64,000 bases of DNA from positions 1 to 64,000 of the forward strand of contig RPFO01000085.1 of NCBI GenBank assembly GCA_009746045.1, written 5' to 3'. Both the position numbers and the translations under genes were made by a program. Below, one piece after another: positions 20,622 to 31,588 of the stretch (position 1 is its first letter; every line of letters begins with the position of its first letter). The notes under the pieces are model-generated. The model worked only from the letters and a program-made list of their open reading frames with translations. It was not told the DNA's origin and searched no databases. The DNA is from Mesostigma viride (lineage: Eukaryota; Streptophyta; Mesostigmatophyceae; Mesostigmatales; Mesostigmataceae).

Positions 20622-23600
20622 GGCTTTCGGTGCCGCGGGATTAAGAGGCGAAAAAAATCAGCTGCCGTCTGACCAAAGTCTGATGGCGCGATCGGGGCGG
20701 GGGGCCGTTTCCGACGGTTCGCGTCCCTTGTCCAATGACGACCGGGAGCCTGCACTTCGCGGTCTCTGGAGCGACAAGTACATCGAGAACAAGGGGTACA
20801 AAATTGCCAATGACATCTTTCCTATCATGGCGGAACGCGTGAAAGCAAACAACCACAGGACGCCAGAGATGAGCGCGGAGGTTCTGTCTTGCGCAGCTTC
20901 AAGACTAAATGCCATGGTGGCGGAGAGCAACGGCATTAAGAAGAGGAAGAACTGTGACGGCGGGCTTCCTGAAAATTGGGCGGAATCTCTTCGGGATACA
21001 TCAAGAAGGCTTTTGGCGACTTGGGAACATCTGAGAAGGATCGTGGGCTTAGGTGGGCCTTGTGTGGACTTGTTACGAAGGCAATGGAGGGCGTCCCGGA
21101 CAGGATTGTGGAGCGCGCGTTCGGGATTGACAGGCGCTTTGTCGCAACTGTTCGGGGTCACAGGGATGGAATGGAAGAAGGGGAGGACGACCTTTTGATG
21201 AGTGCGCCAGAGAGGAGGAGGAGGAAAGACGAGCTTCCGACGGAAGTCATTGCCCTGATACAAGCGTGCTGGAGGGATGATAACTTGACGCGGGCGTCTC
21301 CGAACATGAAGGATGTTCATTGTGAATGGACCAGAAAGGATTACAAACATACACTAGCGTTTTCGGAGGGTGCGCGCTACTATACTGTCTCCAAGTCGAA
21401 GATTTACGAAGTGTTCATTTCCCGCCATCCGGAGTTGAAGCCACCGCGGCGGATGGACAGTAGGGAGGGGGGGGGGGAGGGAGAGGAGGGTGTGAGGGGG
21501 GGAAATCAGGTGATTTTGGAGACGGAGGCAGGGATGTCAATGCTACGCACGAATCAGAAGAGCACAGTTCATGTGGGATACACTACTTTTTGCAAGCATA
21601 TGCCCGCATGCGTCAAGGGGCGGTGGAAAATGCGGAACTTGTGCGCATGCCAGCACCACACTACCATGCAGTCCATGGTTGGGGGGTTGGCCAAATTTCG
21701 TGCAACTTTTCATGCCAGATGCGAGTGCGGACCTGAATGCCACGCGTGCGATCATGGTAGCCAGCTCGACGTGGGGTCGTCCGTGCCCACATGTTCCATT
21801 TTCAAAGCCACTCACACGACAGAGTGGGTGAACAAGTTTACTTGTGAGGTGGAGGGGATGAGGGAGGGGGGAGGTTCGAGGTCGTCTGTGGGGTCGTCGC
21901 GGCCGCAGGTTCAGCCTTTTCAGGGCGAACTTGAGGATCTGCCCATGCATGGGAGGGTGCTGGACGACGAGGAAGGGGTGCCCGATCATGACCTGGGCGA
22001 GGAGTTGGGGGTTTGCTCGATCCGGCGTAAGGCTTGTGTGTTGGGCACTTGCCTGGCTCCCAAGTGTGGAATTCGGAACTTCATGTTATGCGAACGGGAG
22101 GAGGCTTCCAACCACCTGATTTCATGGACCAGATACGAGATGCAGGATGTGCCGCCGGGTGCGGTTCTTGGGCCAGAGGTAATTTTTAGTGGAGTGGTTG
22201 CGCCCCAAGGCGTTTCTTTTGCAATGTTTCCTGAAGTTCTTGGGCCAGAGGTAATTTTTAGTGGAGTGGTTGCGCCCCAAGGCGTTTCTTTTTCAATTTT
22301 TCCTGAGGTCCTGTCTTTTTTCTTTCTACAGGTCATTGGTGGGTCGAAGTTGATGTCTTTTCTGTATGTGCACACTGCGCATATGCAGGACGACTGTGAC
22401 GAGATCGCAAAGGCTGGTGGGCAGCGATTGACGCAAGTCGACGTCAAGTCCACACCAACGGAGCTAAAGGAGGCAATTGTGGACAAGTGGCCGGACTTCA
22501 TCCAGCATTGCTTCAACGCGTGGTGGCAAGCGGACGCCTCCAAGGAATGTCTCTCAAGGATGCGGGTGGGGGACCTTGTATGCCACACAGATTACGCCGA
22601 GAACTACCAGTCTTACACCTATCACAATCTCCAAGCACAGTATTGGCATCCAGTCACATTCGTCCTTATGCCCTGGATCGTGCGCTACTTGGATCCAGCG
22701 TCGGGAAAGGTCGTGAGAAGGGAGTTTCACTTCATCGGACAGGGCGGAATGAAAAGGGACGGGCGGGCCCTCCGTTTTGCTATCCTCAAAATCCTGGCGA
22801 CACTACGGTCAGAAGGGGTAGAGGTGAAGCGCTTCATTGGGTGGTCGGACAATTGCTCCATGCAGTTCAAGTCAAGGAATGTGATCGCGGAAGTGGCCCG
22901 GCTGCTGACGGAGGATCCGCACCTGGAGTCATTTGAGTGGAATTACTTTGGGGAGCAGCACGGAAAGGGGGAGGTGGATGGAGCTGGTGGGACTGTGAAG
23001 TGCATGTTGAGGAGGTGGCACATCAGGGAAGAGAACCAGGACAAACAGACGGCCGCCCAGTTGGTGGAGAATCTGGCGTCGGGGGCGGTGGGCGGGACCA
23101 CAACGACCAGGCGTAACTTCTTCGAGTTCCCCGAGGTAATTAAGTGTACAGTCCTCGTTCAGGGAATAGTTACGCCGGCCGTCGTTTCTAGGGCGTTCTT
23201 GGAGTCCTGGCGATCAGGAGTGCTTAATAAAACACAACTAGCTCGATGGTCTCGTAACTTCAACTTTCCCTTGTGCAAATCTTGTCTTCGACGCGCAGGT
23301 GCTTCCTTACAGCCCAGGGCGCGGCGAAATCAAAGGAGTGAAGAAGGCGCACTGGTGGCGCATGGACAAGTCGAATGTGACGCGCTTAATGCTGCGCCAG
23401 TATTCCTGCTATTGTGGCGGTGCGTGCGCCGAGGAAAGGTGGTGGGATTGTCGAAAGGAGTGGACCGACATGGACGGCTGGAATGTGGGAGGTGCTCGGA
23501 TGAAGCTCCACAAACTGGGGGAGCCAGTGCAAAGGAACCCAAACGGACAAGGGGGGCACGCAGGGACGCGACTGAACAGACTACAGGCAGAGAGGACGAT

Positions 23601-24030
23601 GATGGGAAGGAGACTGAAGCTGCGAGACATTTTTGCCGTCGAGTCCTACTCTGGTGATGAGTCCCACGATCCAGATCATCCATATTGGCTAGCGGAAGTC
23701 TTGCAGGAGCCTTATCAGGTGGCCGCTACTTTCGTGAGGCGAGTGGCCGACAGAAACGGCAAGGTCGATAGGGAGTTGTTCCGTAAGGGACAATGGGTGG
23801 TGGGGGTGCGCTACTGGGACAGATTTCCGGGTATGGCGACGATGTTCAAAATGGACGCCGATGCGCAAGCTGAACAGCCAAACTTGGTCAATTGCTACCT
23901 GTGCATGGACGCGGGGTTCGAACACACCATTGTTGTCAACCCAGCTAACAATCGCCAGGCCATCTTGACCATTCCGACAGACGTCGAGAAACGGCTCACG
24001 AACTTGGCCAAGAAGAGACCTGTTCAGTAG
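20622..24030 (+). CDS. DDE-type transposase-like gene with two introns
   Basis: Reading begins after a good acceptor (CTCATCCTCAG, AG at 20620-20621), with a first Met at 20683. Protein is continuous except for a one-base frame change at about 20955-21000. Exons run to 22178, 22332-23135 and 23299-24030 (stop). Middle-exon motifs HTDYAENYQSY, GWSDNCSMQFKSRN and FGEQHGKGEVDGAGG give a plausible D-D-(E/D) triad of an RNase H-fold transposase; upstream lie Cys-rich patches (CACQHHTTM, CECGPECHACDHG). This layout is familiar from many uncharacterised transposon proteins of animals and protists, but I cannot name the superfamily. Exon 3 adds CYCGGACAEERWWDC. The frame change means this copy may be dead or may have a missed small intron. 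Confidence 0.65.
22179..22331 (+). other. Intron 1 of the transposase-like gene (153 nt, in frame)
   Basis: Donor GAG|GTAATTTTTAG and acceptor TTCTTTCTACAG|GTCATT, phase 0. Its length is a multiple of three with no in-frame stop, so retention would insert 51 residues. A 72-bp tandem duplication (22164-22235 and 22236-22307) contains the donor, creating a second equivalent donor at 22251. Each unit carries GTTGCGCCCCAAGGCGTT, related to the upstream palindromic motif. Confidence 0.7.
23136..23298 (+). other. Intron 2 of the transposase-like gene (163 nt)
   Basis: Donor GAG|GTAATTAAG and acceptor GACGCGCAG|GTGCTT, phase 0. It holds GTTACGCCGGCCGTCGTT at 23169-23186, identical to the motif in the array upstream of the gene. 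Confidence 0.75.
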
Positions 24031-24690
24031 GCCAGCTCGCCCGGGCTTGGTTGGACGAGGTGGACAGCCTTGAGAGCACGTGCTTCGTTGTGAGCACTTG
24101 CCTTTCAGCCGTGATTTGCAAACGAGTTCCTTGTCCTGAATTGTAAAGCTCGATTCATGCTCTTTTAAGGAAGTGTATAATATTATCCAGATCATGTATA
24201 TATTTAGATCTAGACCTGAGTTCAAATAACATTTCTTAGAGGGCTGAGATGCGCGAGGTCCAGCATACATGTATATATCCATGGAGACATGTTACAAACT
24301 CAAATGTTTCATTGTACGTACCACGAGCTCGTCGACGGGGGTATCCCATGTAATGTATGATTTATGAATTAATTAATCGCTTAATTGTACAATGTAAATG
24401 GATCATGAACTTGTCAAGTGGCCTAATTTGGTTTATTTGGTTCATCATTTATTGATCTCAATCATTCTTAATTGAATCTCGAGCAATAGCAATCGTGAAG
24501 CAGATCCTAATCATGTGATTCGCATAATGAGAATAGGCAACAAGTGCTACTTTGAGGAATGCGGGGTTGGTCAGGTTATTATAGAGCTAGAGCTACAAAC
24601 GGCACATATATTGCAAACTTAAAACTTTGCGCTCCAGGCATGGAATTTCAAAAGTACCAAAATTGGAGCAGTAGATGTTGGGGACGCCCT
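24031..24690. other. No gene seen downstream of the transposase
   Basis: Probable 3' UTR and flank of the transposase gene, then AT-rich intergenic sequence. I found no terminal inverted repeat that would fix the right end of the element, and no further copies of the palindromic motif. Confidence 0.5.
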
Positions 24691-25171
24691 GTCATGAGGC
24701 AAATGACATCCGGATTAGTGCCCCTTGGTCTGAGAGAGTCGTCAACACTCGTTTCATTAATCATCAAACCAAAGAGAGCGAGTCCATCGTCCTCAGACCA
24801 ATTTCACCTAGCTGCGCTACCAAGCTGGCAAGTTGGTGTGCAGGCGCGCCGACATGCGCGCCGATCTTCCAGATACTGCCGTCAAGCCCCAATAGGTTCT
24901 GTCTGACCGGTCTAGGGCCGGCCCGGCCCCTAGAAGATCTCGTACTTATGGCTAGGCCCAAAATAACTGGTCCGAAACACACAAAGTACCAAATAAACAC
25001 ACAAAGTCCCGAACTTAGGACAAATTCCCAAATAAGTCCCGAATTGAGTCCTATATAGTCCGGCGGACTATGAAAGCGAGCTACCGAAAGTTCCAAACGA
25101 ATAACAAATGACTTTCGGATTATTTATTGAAGGCATTGTTACGCCCGTACAAAGGTCTGGGCCGTAACACT
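24691..25171 (-). repeat. Solo-LTR-like repeat, copy 1
   Basis: About 480 bp nearly identical to 61708-62187 with unrelated flanks on both sides. Read on the minus strand it begins TGTTACGGCCCAGACC and ends CTCATGACA, giving the TG...CA termini of an LTR. No 5-bp target duplication is visible at either copy and no internal region is present, so solo LTR is a likely but not proven reading. Confidence 0.6.
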
Positions 25172-25575
25172 AGCGAGGCACTCAGCTCTTCAAGTAACAC
25201 GATGAACGCCTACAATACTCTAGCCTCAGTACGTACAACTGGCATTACCTATATGCCGCTGTTGAGTCTCTAGATAGTATAGAATATAACCGGTCTACAG
25301 GATTGTTTACCTCCATCCATCCACCCATCGGGGTCAACACTCCGTAACTTCGCAGCAGGCTAGCACGAGTTTAATTACCAGTAAACTAATATTAATTATT
25401 ATATGCTACTGTCCGCCTAGTCTAGTGCATGTGCAGGGGCCATGGTGCCTACACTATATTATGGCTGTGGAATTGGATTATTGGAATGTCACATTCCAGC
25501 AGTGACACGCGCCTTCAATCTCAAACAGCCTGGGGGCGTGCATGAACTATATCATAGTATAGTACCATTCATCGG
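25172..25575. other. No gene seen; LINE-tail-like scraps
   Basis: Contains CATCCATCCACCCATCGGGG followed by a degenerate CTCCGTAAC...AGCACGAG and TTAATTA, which resembles the 3' end of the LINE family seen at 32670-33036 (plus strand), strongly diverged. Nothing else is recognisable. Confidence 0.4.
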
Positions 25576-25815
25576 GGTCAACGAACGTCGCTAGCAAGGT
25601 GAAGGCCCGCTCCCTCTTAAGCGGGCGAGGCAGCCCTAGCATCGACCATCTGCTCTCAACGGAGCAGCTCCGCATCAAACGTGCCCTGCTGGCCAGTGCA
25701 ACGGCGCTCGATGCCAAGAACAAGGGTGCCAAGATCTACGTTCGCCTGGTCAACGGGACACCCCTATGCTCTTCATCAACAAGGAGCATCAGGACGTCAA
25801 CCCCCCCCAATAAGC
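25576..25815 (+). pseudogene. LINE ORF1 C-terminal fragment
   Basis: The frame reads LLSTEQLRIKRALLASATA...GAKIYVRLVNGTP, followed one frame over by LFINKEHQDVNPP. This matches the C-terminal pattern of L1-type ORF1 proteins (a DDLT-like helix start, basic helix, then a VYWRG/LIIN strand). No N-terminal part is present, and the frameshift falls at about 25763. Confidence 0.4.
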
Positions 25816-26370
25816 CACACCAGTCGCAGCCCCCGGCCGGCGGCCTGAGCCTCAGCGACGTCGTCGACCTCCCCATCCACGGAGGGAGCCCGGTAATGGC
25901 ACATCCTCGCGGCCTCGCGGTACTGTAGGCTTTGGGCACAGCCTTTCTGAAACAAGCCCCTTTCCATCTGGAGCCTTGTCGCGCCGTTCCAGCATGATCG
26001 GGATGCAAGGCAGCCAGGCACGCAATCAACGTACTTCGACCCTCCTGCGCCAATTTTCCAGCCGAGGTTGCCACGCCTTCTGGCGGCTGTCTTGAGCGGG
26101 ATGAGGCACAGTCAACACGCTGGCGAACCCAGCCAGGCCGGAGACGACGCATATCCGACTCCATGCGTTGACAAGTATATTGACCCCAACCGCGCCCCCC
26201 TCCCCAACCCCCTCCACCCCTCGGGACCCCTCCGCCCGCGCACCTCCATATGACTTCCAGCTGCACCCCCCCCACCTCCACCCCACCCCTTGCCAAGGCC
26301 CCTTTGGGGTGCAGCTAGGCATGCAGACAGTGCCCCACGAGTAAGCCTTATTAGGAAGCACGTGATGCAT
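25816..26370. other. No gene seen between two LINE-like pieces
   Basis: GC-rich stretch with C-rich tracts at about 26190-26290. Long frames on the minus strand here are Gly-rich translations of the C-tracts. Nothing recognised. Confidence 0.5.
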
Positions 26371-26380
26371 AGTGTTCATT

Positions 26381-28360
26381 CATCCACCACAAATTCCGGC
26401 CACGAGGTAGCCATGGCTGTCGGAGCTCATAACTTGCACGTTTGAGCACCGAATTTAGCCGTGAATATCACAATCGCTTCGTCTTTCTAAGACGCACATG
26501 CTGATATAATTTTCCGACGCTATTACGCAATATATGGCGAATAAACGCGCCTCGACGCAACGCAGCCTGGCGGCTGCGCTCGGCAATGAAAATACGTCTG
26601 CAGCTCAGGCTGCAGCTCCGCCATCAGGTCCGGCAGGCAGCGGCGACACTAGTCGTGCACTGGTGGTCGTCCAGCAACCTCCCGGGCTTAACGCCTCGCC
26701 ATCTGCATCGCCTGACCCCAAGCGCACCCGCTCAGCCGACAAAACAGGAGGGCCCTCCCGCCCCTCAATCGAACCGAGCTTTCGGCAACTGCCTTTCATG
26801 GTCACTGATTACGACTGGACCAACCCGTCTCCGACCGATGCTATGAGATGCATCTTATTCGGGGACTACGCTTCGCTTTACGACCTGTGCCTCCATCTCC
26901 ACGAGAACAATCGCCTCCTTCTCCCGGACGGCCGCCTCTGGCGACACCTCACCCTGCTGCCCGGGTGCAAGCGCCCCGAACTCCAGCACTCCCTTCTCAA
27001 GCGCTCCGACGGCGAGATCTGGGCTCCATCCATCTCCGCCCCCACACTCCGTTCCATCCTGACGGAAGCCTTCCAGCAGCACGTGACCCCCCTTGCTGCC
27101 GACATTTCAGCAATCGGCGGCACGCTGACTGCTGAACTTCCTCAGATTTCCACCGCCGCCGCCTCCACCTCCACCGCCGTTTCCGCCTTCACTGCCGACA
27201 TCAAAGCCCAGCTCCTCGACCTCGACCAACGCCTTCAAGCCACCGCCACCGCCCTTGAGAGCTTGCATGACACCGCCGGCCTCACCGCCCAAGCGGTGCA
27301 GGAAATCGCTGCCCAGCCGGCACCTGCTGGCCCGGCCAGTGATGTTCCCTCCACCTGGGCGGACTTGCTTAAGCATCACACCACCTCCACCACCTCCACC
27401 ATCGCGGCACAACTCAAGCAACAAGCCCTCGACCTTCGCGAGGCGGCCGAGCTCGACAAGCGCAGCCACAATGTCATCGTCAAGCACTTCGACCAGCCGG
27501 CAGGTGAGACCTCCACGAGTCTCCTTGAGGCAGTTAAGCGCGCCATTCTTGCCCCCATGTTACTCACTGGTGAGCTGGACATGTCGGTTGTCCGCCTCCC
27601 CCGCGCGCGGGGGAAGGCTGGCCCGGCACCCGTGCTCCTCACCTTTAAGTACATGACGGACAAGCTGGCGTTCCTTAAATGCCGCAAGAAGCTCTCGGAG
27701 ACTCGCTTCACGCTGGACGACGACTTGACCTTGGCCCAGCAACAGCGGCGACGCGAGCTACGGCCGACCTACCTTCAGCTCCGGCAGCGTGCAGGGGGGA
27801 AGCCGGTATACTGGAGGGGGCGGTCATCCACGTTGACCACAAGCCCTGGCAGGCCCCTCCTGCCACTCCAGGCTAGGGAATATACCAGTAGTGTAGATTA
27901 GATAGGCTTAGCCTTGCAAGTGGCCCACGCGCATGTGCGCCCATAATGGCCCCCATGGATGATGCTTTCAGTATCTAGCCGCGCCCAGCCTACAATGGGA
28001 CCTCCCATGGATGATGCATTAAGAATTTAGCCATGCGATGCCTATGCAGGGAGTTACTCTCTGCTGAGATGCCATGTGTACACCAGCTATAGCCTAGCCA
28101 CATACCCTCCACCCCATATGTCATGCAGGCCTTCTAGGCCCTCTCCTCAAGCCCCCCCTGGGTGCCTGTGCTTGTTAAGGAGGCATGAACCATCATGGCG
28201 GTGCAGGTGCACCTTGTGCACCCAGAGCAGGTGACAGTTGTACATCCTCCACCTGCAGGTTGTAGCCCTGATTGTATTACAAACCCATAGATGCCCCTTT
28301 CTCAGGGCTATGTGTTACATATGCTCCCAACGGAGCTATGATTTTAATTAATTAATTAAT
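26381..28360 (+). mobile_element. ORF1-only LINE-like element 2 (half-LINE)
   Basis: A complete 1980-bp insertion flanked by the perfect 10-bp duplication AGTGTTCATT (26371-26380 and 28361-28370). It has a 153-bp 5' UTR with a TAAGACGCAC...TATAAT motif, one ORF (26534-27901), a 459-bp 3' UTR, a GCTCC-CAAC-GGAGC hairpin at 28323-28336 and an (AATT)n tail. No reverse transcriptase is present. It is the same family as elements 1 and 3. Confidence 0.9.
26534..27901 (+). CDS. L1-type ORF1 RNA-binding protein (455 aa)
   Basis: Intact ORF. It has a Ser/Ala/Pro-rich N-terminus, a middle region with heptad-like Leu/Gln spacing (about 150-300), then a C-terminal RRM-like part (VIVKHFDQPAGETSTS, a VVRLPRARGKAG strand, KYMTDKLAFLKCRKKL) and a CTD (FTLDDDLTLAQQQRRR, GGKPVYWRG). 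The last 20-25 residues depart from element 1, so the C-terminus may be altered by a late frameshift. The role is inferred from L1 ORF1p: an RNA-binding chaperone that packages element RNA. Confidence 0.72.
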   Translation: MANKRASTQRSLAAALGNENTSAAQAAAPPSGPAGSGDTSRALVVVQQPPGLNASPSASPDPKRTRSADKTGGPSRPSIEPSFRQLPFMVTDYDWTNPSPTDAMRCILFGDYASLYDLCLHLHENNRLLLPDGRLWRHLTLLPGCKRPELQHSLLKRSDGEIWAPSISAPTLRSILTEAFQQHVTPLAADISAIGGTLTAELPQISTAAASTSTAVSAFTADIKAQLLDLDQRLQATATALESLHDTAGLTAQAVQEIAAQPAPAGPASDVPSTWADLLKHHTTSTTSTIAAQLKQQALDLREAAELDKRSHNVIVKHFDQPAGETSTSLLEAVKRAILAPMLLTGELDMSVVRLPRARGKAGPAPVLLTFKYMTDKLAFLKCRKKLSETRFTLDDDLTLAQQQRRRELRPTYLQLRQRAGGKPVYWRGRSSTLTTSPGRPLLPLQAREYTSSVD

Positions 28361-28370
28361 AGTGTTCATT

Positions 28371-28840
28371 GCCGGTCCAAACATACCTTTTGATATCATC
28401 TCACATGTGTACGTCAGCAACAGATACACACGCTTTATAACGGGCACCGGTCGAACATGGTATACCTACCCAAAATAGGGCTCTTGGCTGCCACAAACCT
28501 ATATCATGTGTAGTTTAGAGCTAAAATCATGTGATGCATGTGAATACCTTGAATAATAAAAAACGATGAAATTCACTGTGTGCGTGTATTCATGATTGAT
28601 TCCGTACGATACGCGTGTCAGTTATATACCGTACTGTCCATTATACGGACCCCGCCAGTACAACCGCATGCATATTCCGTATGATGCAACACTGACCGAC
28701 GCACAGTCGACCCCCACCAAGCAGTCAACGGGCTGGCGGCTGATGACCTGCATGACCAGGAGCGCGCGCAGCCTGCATGGAGATTCGACTAGATGCCGGC
28801 GGCCGCGACGCGCCTAGCCAACTGAGGTGGGGAGGGGCTC
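28371..28840. other. No gene seen
   Basis: Between half-LINE 2 and the next LINE fragment I see only short open frames without recognisable domains. Confidence 0.5.
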
Positions 28841-28959
28841 CTGTGCTCACCGGCACTACATAGCATATCGATCAGCCCGCCTCAAGCCAGTCCATCGCAC
28901 TGCACGGTCCCCGCGTATGCTAGTGGCCGGCCACTTTTGCGGCAACTGAGGGCCATTCA

Positions 28960-29175
28960 CACTATACACGCTCACTGTGACCGTCGCTCAGGTAACGCTC
29001 CGCACGCGGGTCAAGACAAAACCGAGCGTGCCGCTGTCTTTAACGCCCTCAATGCCAAGGAAGCCAACGCCGTACAGGGGCCCCAGCTCGGCACAGCCTA
29101 AGGCGAGTTTCTGGTAATGCTGCTCGATGCCAACACCACGCTGCCAGTCGGCACCGGCGGACTCCCAGTATGCCC
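28960..29175 (+). pseudogene. APE-type LINE endonuclease fragment
   Basis: Frames spell APHAGQDKTERAAVFNALNA and, after a stop, FLVMLLDANTTLPVGTGG. These match the endonuclease region of the LINE at 42.5 kb (FFAALENLANG...LALLLDANATLPPGTGG). D-A-N is the conserved catalytic-loop motif of APE endonucleases. It is truncated on both sides. Confidence 0.55.
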
Positions 29176-29189
29176 CTACAGGCACGACA

Positions 29190-29430
29190 GCCAATCTTTC
29201 TGCATCTTTTTCCATATCACGGAGAGGCTGGAGCCCCTCATGTCCTCTTCTAGCTGCTCCTTGAACATGCGGGCAGCCCGGCGTGTCAGATTGCTGGGCC
29301 CGTCCCACGGAAGGAGGTGCCTTTCTGGCCAGTGCGGTCCGCAGCCCTGCTGTTGGGACTTTGGGCCGGACCGCGGGCCGTGTCTAAGCTCTGGTTGGTA
29401 GCCAACTGTCCATTTACCCACAGGCCTCAA
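29190..29430 (-). pseudogene. LINE ORF2 C-terminal fragment
   Basis: The minus-strand frame reads SNLTRRAARMFKEQLEEDM then LSVIWKKMQKD, the same block seen on the plus strand at about 32700-32780 (ARTFKEQLVEDM after allowing stops). It lies tail-to-tail with the endonuclease fragment on its left, so this junction is a rearrangement or a nested insertion. Confidence 0.45.
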
Positions 29431-31192
29431 TTGAGGCCTTTTGGCTCAATTGAGGCCTTTTTCACCCAGGTCACATGGGGACGGTAATTTTGGCGGGAAG
29501 GACCGGTCCTATGGGTCGTCCGGCCCCAGTGGCGCGAATCTGGTATATGTGCTGAGCGTCCTGACCCGTTGGGGTCGACAGGGGTCGACGGTTACTGAAA
29601 GATATGTGAGGTGGAAAAGTACCTATTTTGGCCACTTTCGTGCAACCGGACGACGAATTTTCACGAATGCACGACCATGGCGGCCTCGAGTAAAATAGAC
29701 CGTATGGCCACGTTCGTGCATCATTTCGACCAGTAAGGAGCGCGTTGGGTAGACAAATTATCCGTGAAGCTAGCCCGATCGCTAAATGGGTCAAAAGTCA
29801 ATTTCTAAATTCGTGGGGTCGTTATTTGTGTGCTGAATGCCAGGTTAGTGAAATTCATCAGCTGGGGCGTAATTGGCGTTGATAGTGCGCCTGCCAGCAG
29901 GCCGGTGCTTCGATATGCTGGGAAGAGACTAGCGGAACGGCGGGGGGGGATGTTGGGGCAGCCGTGACTAAAGGGGCACTGGCTAAATATTTTCGAGCCT
30001 TTTGGCGTGGATCCGTAGGTAGAGGAAGGGGTGTTTTTAGCTAAGAAAAACTGGGGTGCGGACAATAAACGCGCGCGCGCCCCCAGCTATGGGAGCGCCA
30101 TTATGCGAACAGCGCTGGTGAGGCCGCTGCAGCCGCTTTCATACGTCAATGGACGACGCATGGAGCGTCTGTCCGGCCAGATTTGCGGGCTGCATCGCTT
30201 CCGGACAACTTGAAAACGCCAAGCTTGAACAGCTTTTCTAATGCAGCCACGTTCAGCGCCAGCGCATATGCGTGCCTAGTGATCCCGGGTGTGAGGGGTG
30301 TGAAAGGTAAGTGCGTCCTGGTGGTAGTAATTAGGTAATGGCATCGATTTGCTTGTGATATCGTCAGTTTTTAGCTGCCTATCGGCGCCCAGTGCCGATG
30401 TGACGTAAGGCAGGTTACAGTACTTCGTGCAGTGCTCTGCGGCTGGCCCCCGCCTTATAGACGTGTTTGCTTTCCATAAGAAGCATGGCAGTTCCTGCCA
30501 TGCTGGCCATGTCTCAGGCAACCCTTGCAAAGCCCGAAATCAAGCTAAGAGGTCTAGTAGGCTGTGCAAATGTTGTCCAGTTATGCTTGTATATCTTGCC
30601 ATGTGCTGTTCATCTGCTGCCGCGGCAGCAAACCCCTGTCATAATATACCGTAACAACCTAGATATTGGGGCTATGTGAGTGAAGCTACGCGCTTGGAAG
30701 GTCACACCTATCATTATAATGCATGATCCTTGTGCGTGTTTGTAATAGAGGCTTTGGATTCCTCATGGTTACGTGCAATACCCATGGCAGGCTATTGCTG
30801 CCTGCAGTGCTGCGCGACAGCCCCGGCCGTGCAAGTGTGTGTGAGGGGTCCCTTGGGGAGCATGCCATGTCATGCCATGCTTACCATGTCGTGGGGGAAC
30901 CTCGTAAGGTCCAAAAGACACGTTACATGCAGATGGAACTGAGTACTGGCGCCTTTTGGTCGCTTGTATCTATGGTCATGTTGTGTTGATGGTGCCGTCG
31001 CAGCGACAACCTGTTTTATTAAATCATAATTAAATATGTATTAGGGCTATATGACTGATGTTAAGTGCTGGGAACCCCAAAACAATCATAATAATGCATG
31101 GCCTTCACTCATATTTGGAATAAAGTTTGTTGGCTCATTGTAATTACATGCAACACCCAATTTATAAAAAGGCCTCAATTGAGGCCTTTTTC
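29424..31192. repeat. Segment bounded by AGGCCTCAATTGAGGCCT palindromes
   Basis: The 18-bp perfect palindrome occurs at about 29424 (with a second half-copy at about 29443) and again at about 31172. Between them I see no gene. About 30440-31160 contains two diverged direct repeats of about 378 bp (shared landmarks: GGGCTAT followed by TATAATGCATG, at about 30670-30725 and 31045-31100). The palindromes may be element ends or coincidental flanks. Confidence 0.4.
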
Positions 31193-31588
31193 TAGGTAGA
31201 TAGACACAACTGCCCGTTGGTGCAAGCCCTAGTACTAGGCCATCAAGCTAGTGCCTTGCAGGTCATATTCCACACCAATGAGATGAATGACAATGCCTCC
31301 ATGCCTGCATCTAGTTGAAAAAGGGGTGTTGGTGCATGGCCTTCGATCCAAGAAATCCTCTGCGTTTGGCAGACTCAGTCACCTCCCGACACGCTATGTG
31401 TGGCCGACCACCTGGGCTGACCGGCATTTATTAGACAGCACTGAGCCAACTTCAGACCATGCTGGGGATCAATCTATAGCCATGGATCAGTCGAGATTCA
31501 AGCCATGAATGCTGTGCCCGGGTCATTCTTATACCTTAATTACATATGAACAAGGAAGATTCAAGTGACCGGCACATGCATACTTCAT
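31193..31588. other. No gene seen
   Basis: No supportable gene or repeat in this stretch. Confidence 0.5.
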
